This document shows, piece by piece, positions 62,943 to 64,000 of a stretch of 64,000 bases of DNA; positions within the stretch are counted from its first letter, which is position 1; each line of letters starts with the position of its first letter. The translations under genes and the position numbers were made by a program. The notes under the pieces are model-generated. The model did no database searches. It was not told where the DNA came from and saw nothing but the letters and a program-made list of their open reading frames with translations. This stretch comes from Staphylococcus marylandisciuri (GTDB lineage Bacteria; Bacillota; Bacilli; Staphylococcales; Staphylococcaceae), in contig NZ_JAOPKZ010000004.1 in NCBI RefSeq assembly GCF_025519785.1, forward strand, positions 110,263 to 174,262, in the 5' to 3' direction.

Positions 62943-64000
62943 CTAATGAGGGGCCATTTGATAATCGTATAATTTATGATTGACTATCAGGTAATGAATT
63001 GTTTTTAATAGTCGGTTGATACAGGCGACTACTGCAGTCTTATGAGATTTCTCATTAGGCTGCTTTTTCAATTTATAGTAATAATCTATAATATGGTTGT
63101 TATAGTGTCGCTGCCCCCGAATGATATTCATTACGACCCAAAATAATAATCTTCTCGCTTTTTTATTACCTCTTTTATTAATTGTATCTCTGGATTGAGT
63201 GCCTCCAGATTGATATCGTTTGATATCAATACCTACATAAGCATTTAATTGTTTATTCGATTTGAATTGAGTCACATCTCCTAGTTCTCCAAGTATCATC
63301 GCTGCTGTTAGTTCTCCAATGCCTGGAATAGAATAAATCGCTTGAAAAGCATCAAGTTGTTTAGCCAATTGAATCATCTCTTTATCTAATTGTCTCATTT
63401 GTTGTATAGAAGTTTTTAATTGTTGAATGCGTAATTTCGTTTTTTGAACTAGAAAAGAATGTTTAGCTACATGAGGATAACTTTCATGTGCAAGTTTAAC
63501 TAATTCTTTCGCATAGTTTTCTGCTTTCTTAATAGATAAACCTTTATCTGTAGAGTTGAGTATGCTCGTAATAAGCGTTTCTAAATCTTGTTGATAGACG
63601 ATGTCAGGATGAGGGAATTGTTGAGCGATATTAAGTGCTATGAGAGAGTAACGGTTTTTAAATAATTTTTCTAATTGAGGGAAAGTTTGATGTAATGCTT
63701 CAACAATTTCTACTTTCAAGCGATTTTGTTCGTTTTCCATCTCTAAATGAAATCGTGCACGTTCACGTAATTCAAAGAAAATACCAGAATAGCTTTGTTG
63801 GTGCTTAATGGATTGAAGGTTAGGAGCTAATTGGGCTAATTTATGGGCATCAGATTGATCTGTTTTCCATGATCTTAAAGAACTTGTTTTGAATTTTGCC
63901 TCCAATGGATTTAATTCAATATAATTTATTTGATTGACTCGGCAAAATCGAACCATACCTCTTGAATAAATCCCTGTAGATTCAAAAATGAGTGTTGGAT
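62943..64000 (-). mobile_element. IS110-family transposase, 5' end outside window
   Basis: DEDD transposase of an IS110-type insertion sequence. The visible part (about 352 residues, frame open to the window edge) starts in the DEDD domain with IFESTGIYS and continues with KTDQSDAHKLAQL. A helical linker follows, then the Transposase_20 domain (SIPGIGELTAAMILGELGD, KQLNAYVGIDIKRYQSGG, INKRGNKKARRLLFW). The N-terminal 60-70 residues lie beyond 64000. The end of the element on the window side is not evident; IS110 elements usually lack clear terminal inverted repeats. No frameshift is seen, so it may be active. Confidence 0.93.

Overview
The window is a piece of a low-GC Firmicute chromosome, almost certainly Staphylococcus. 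The case rests on gene order (uvrC, sdhCAB, murI; the mraZ-to-divIVA division cluster; ileS, lspA, rluD; the pyr operon; rqcH, gmk, rpoZ, coaBC, priA, def-like, fmt, rsmB, rlmN, prpC, pknB, rsgA, rpe, thiN; rpmB; fakA), on the bacillithiol gene bshC, and on staphylococcal intergenic repeats including STAR-type units. Protein resemblance to S. aureus is recalled rather than computed. The species cannot be named. The virulence genes that S. aureus carries between the phosphoesterase and GNAT genes (hla region) are absent, which fits a non-aureus species.

Layout: (1) 1-7546: the end of uvrC, the succinate dehydrogenase operon behind a leader with a Fur-like dyad and a cre-like site, then murI-rdgB-phosphoesterase. 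(2) 7547-9729: accessory-looking intergenic DNA with a candidate small RNA, a GNAT gene, tRNA-Arg(TCT) and a dense repeat cluster. (3) 9730-26711: bshC and the division/cell wall cluster mraZ-rsmH-ftsL-pbp1-mraY-murD-divIB-ftsA-ftsZ-pgeF-ylmE-sepF-ylmG-ylmH-divIVA, with a probable MraZ operator. (4) 26712-31674: a T-box leader with an AUC specifier, ileS, lspA, rluD. (5) 31675-41978: the UMP biosynthesis operon pyrR-pyrP-pyrB-pyrC-carA-carB-pyrF-pyrE, with PyrR-type attenuators before pyrR and pyrP. (6) 41979-42949: a 27-residue hydrophobic peptide gene on the minus strand and a VOC-fold gene. (7) 42950-62477: ribosome quality control, nucleotide, CoA, replication restart, formylation, rRNA methylation, Ser/Thr phosphatase/kinase, ribosome assembly, thiamine and fatty acid kinase genes. 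(8) 62943-64000: an IS110-family transposase running off the end.

How it works together: most genes are housekeeping and sit in short-spaced or overlapping operons. The division cluster makes lipid I precursors (MraY, MurD), the septal transpeptidase (Pbp1) and the FtsA/FtsZ/SepF ring. The pyr genes make UMP de novo from carbamoyl phosphate; the dihydroorotate dehydrogenase gene is not in the window. PrpC/PknB form the cell wall sensing phosphatase/kinase pair.

The least ordinary material is between genes. About 14 copies of a roughly 52-bp inverted repeat (module B) lie at gene ends. In eight of them B is fused in a fixed order and orientation to a second 66-bp hairpin (module A), often with a third GGGACATAA-type module (C) next to it. 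This looks like a composite repeat cassette, perhaps mobile, that also serves as transcription terminators. No CRISPR array, prophage or defence system was seen.
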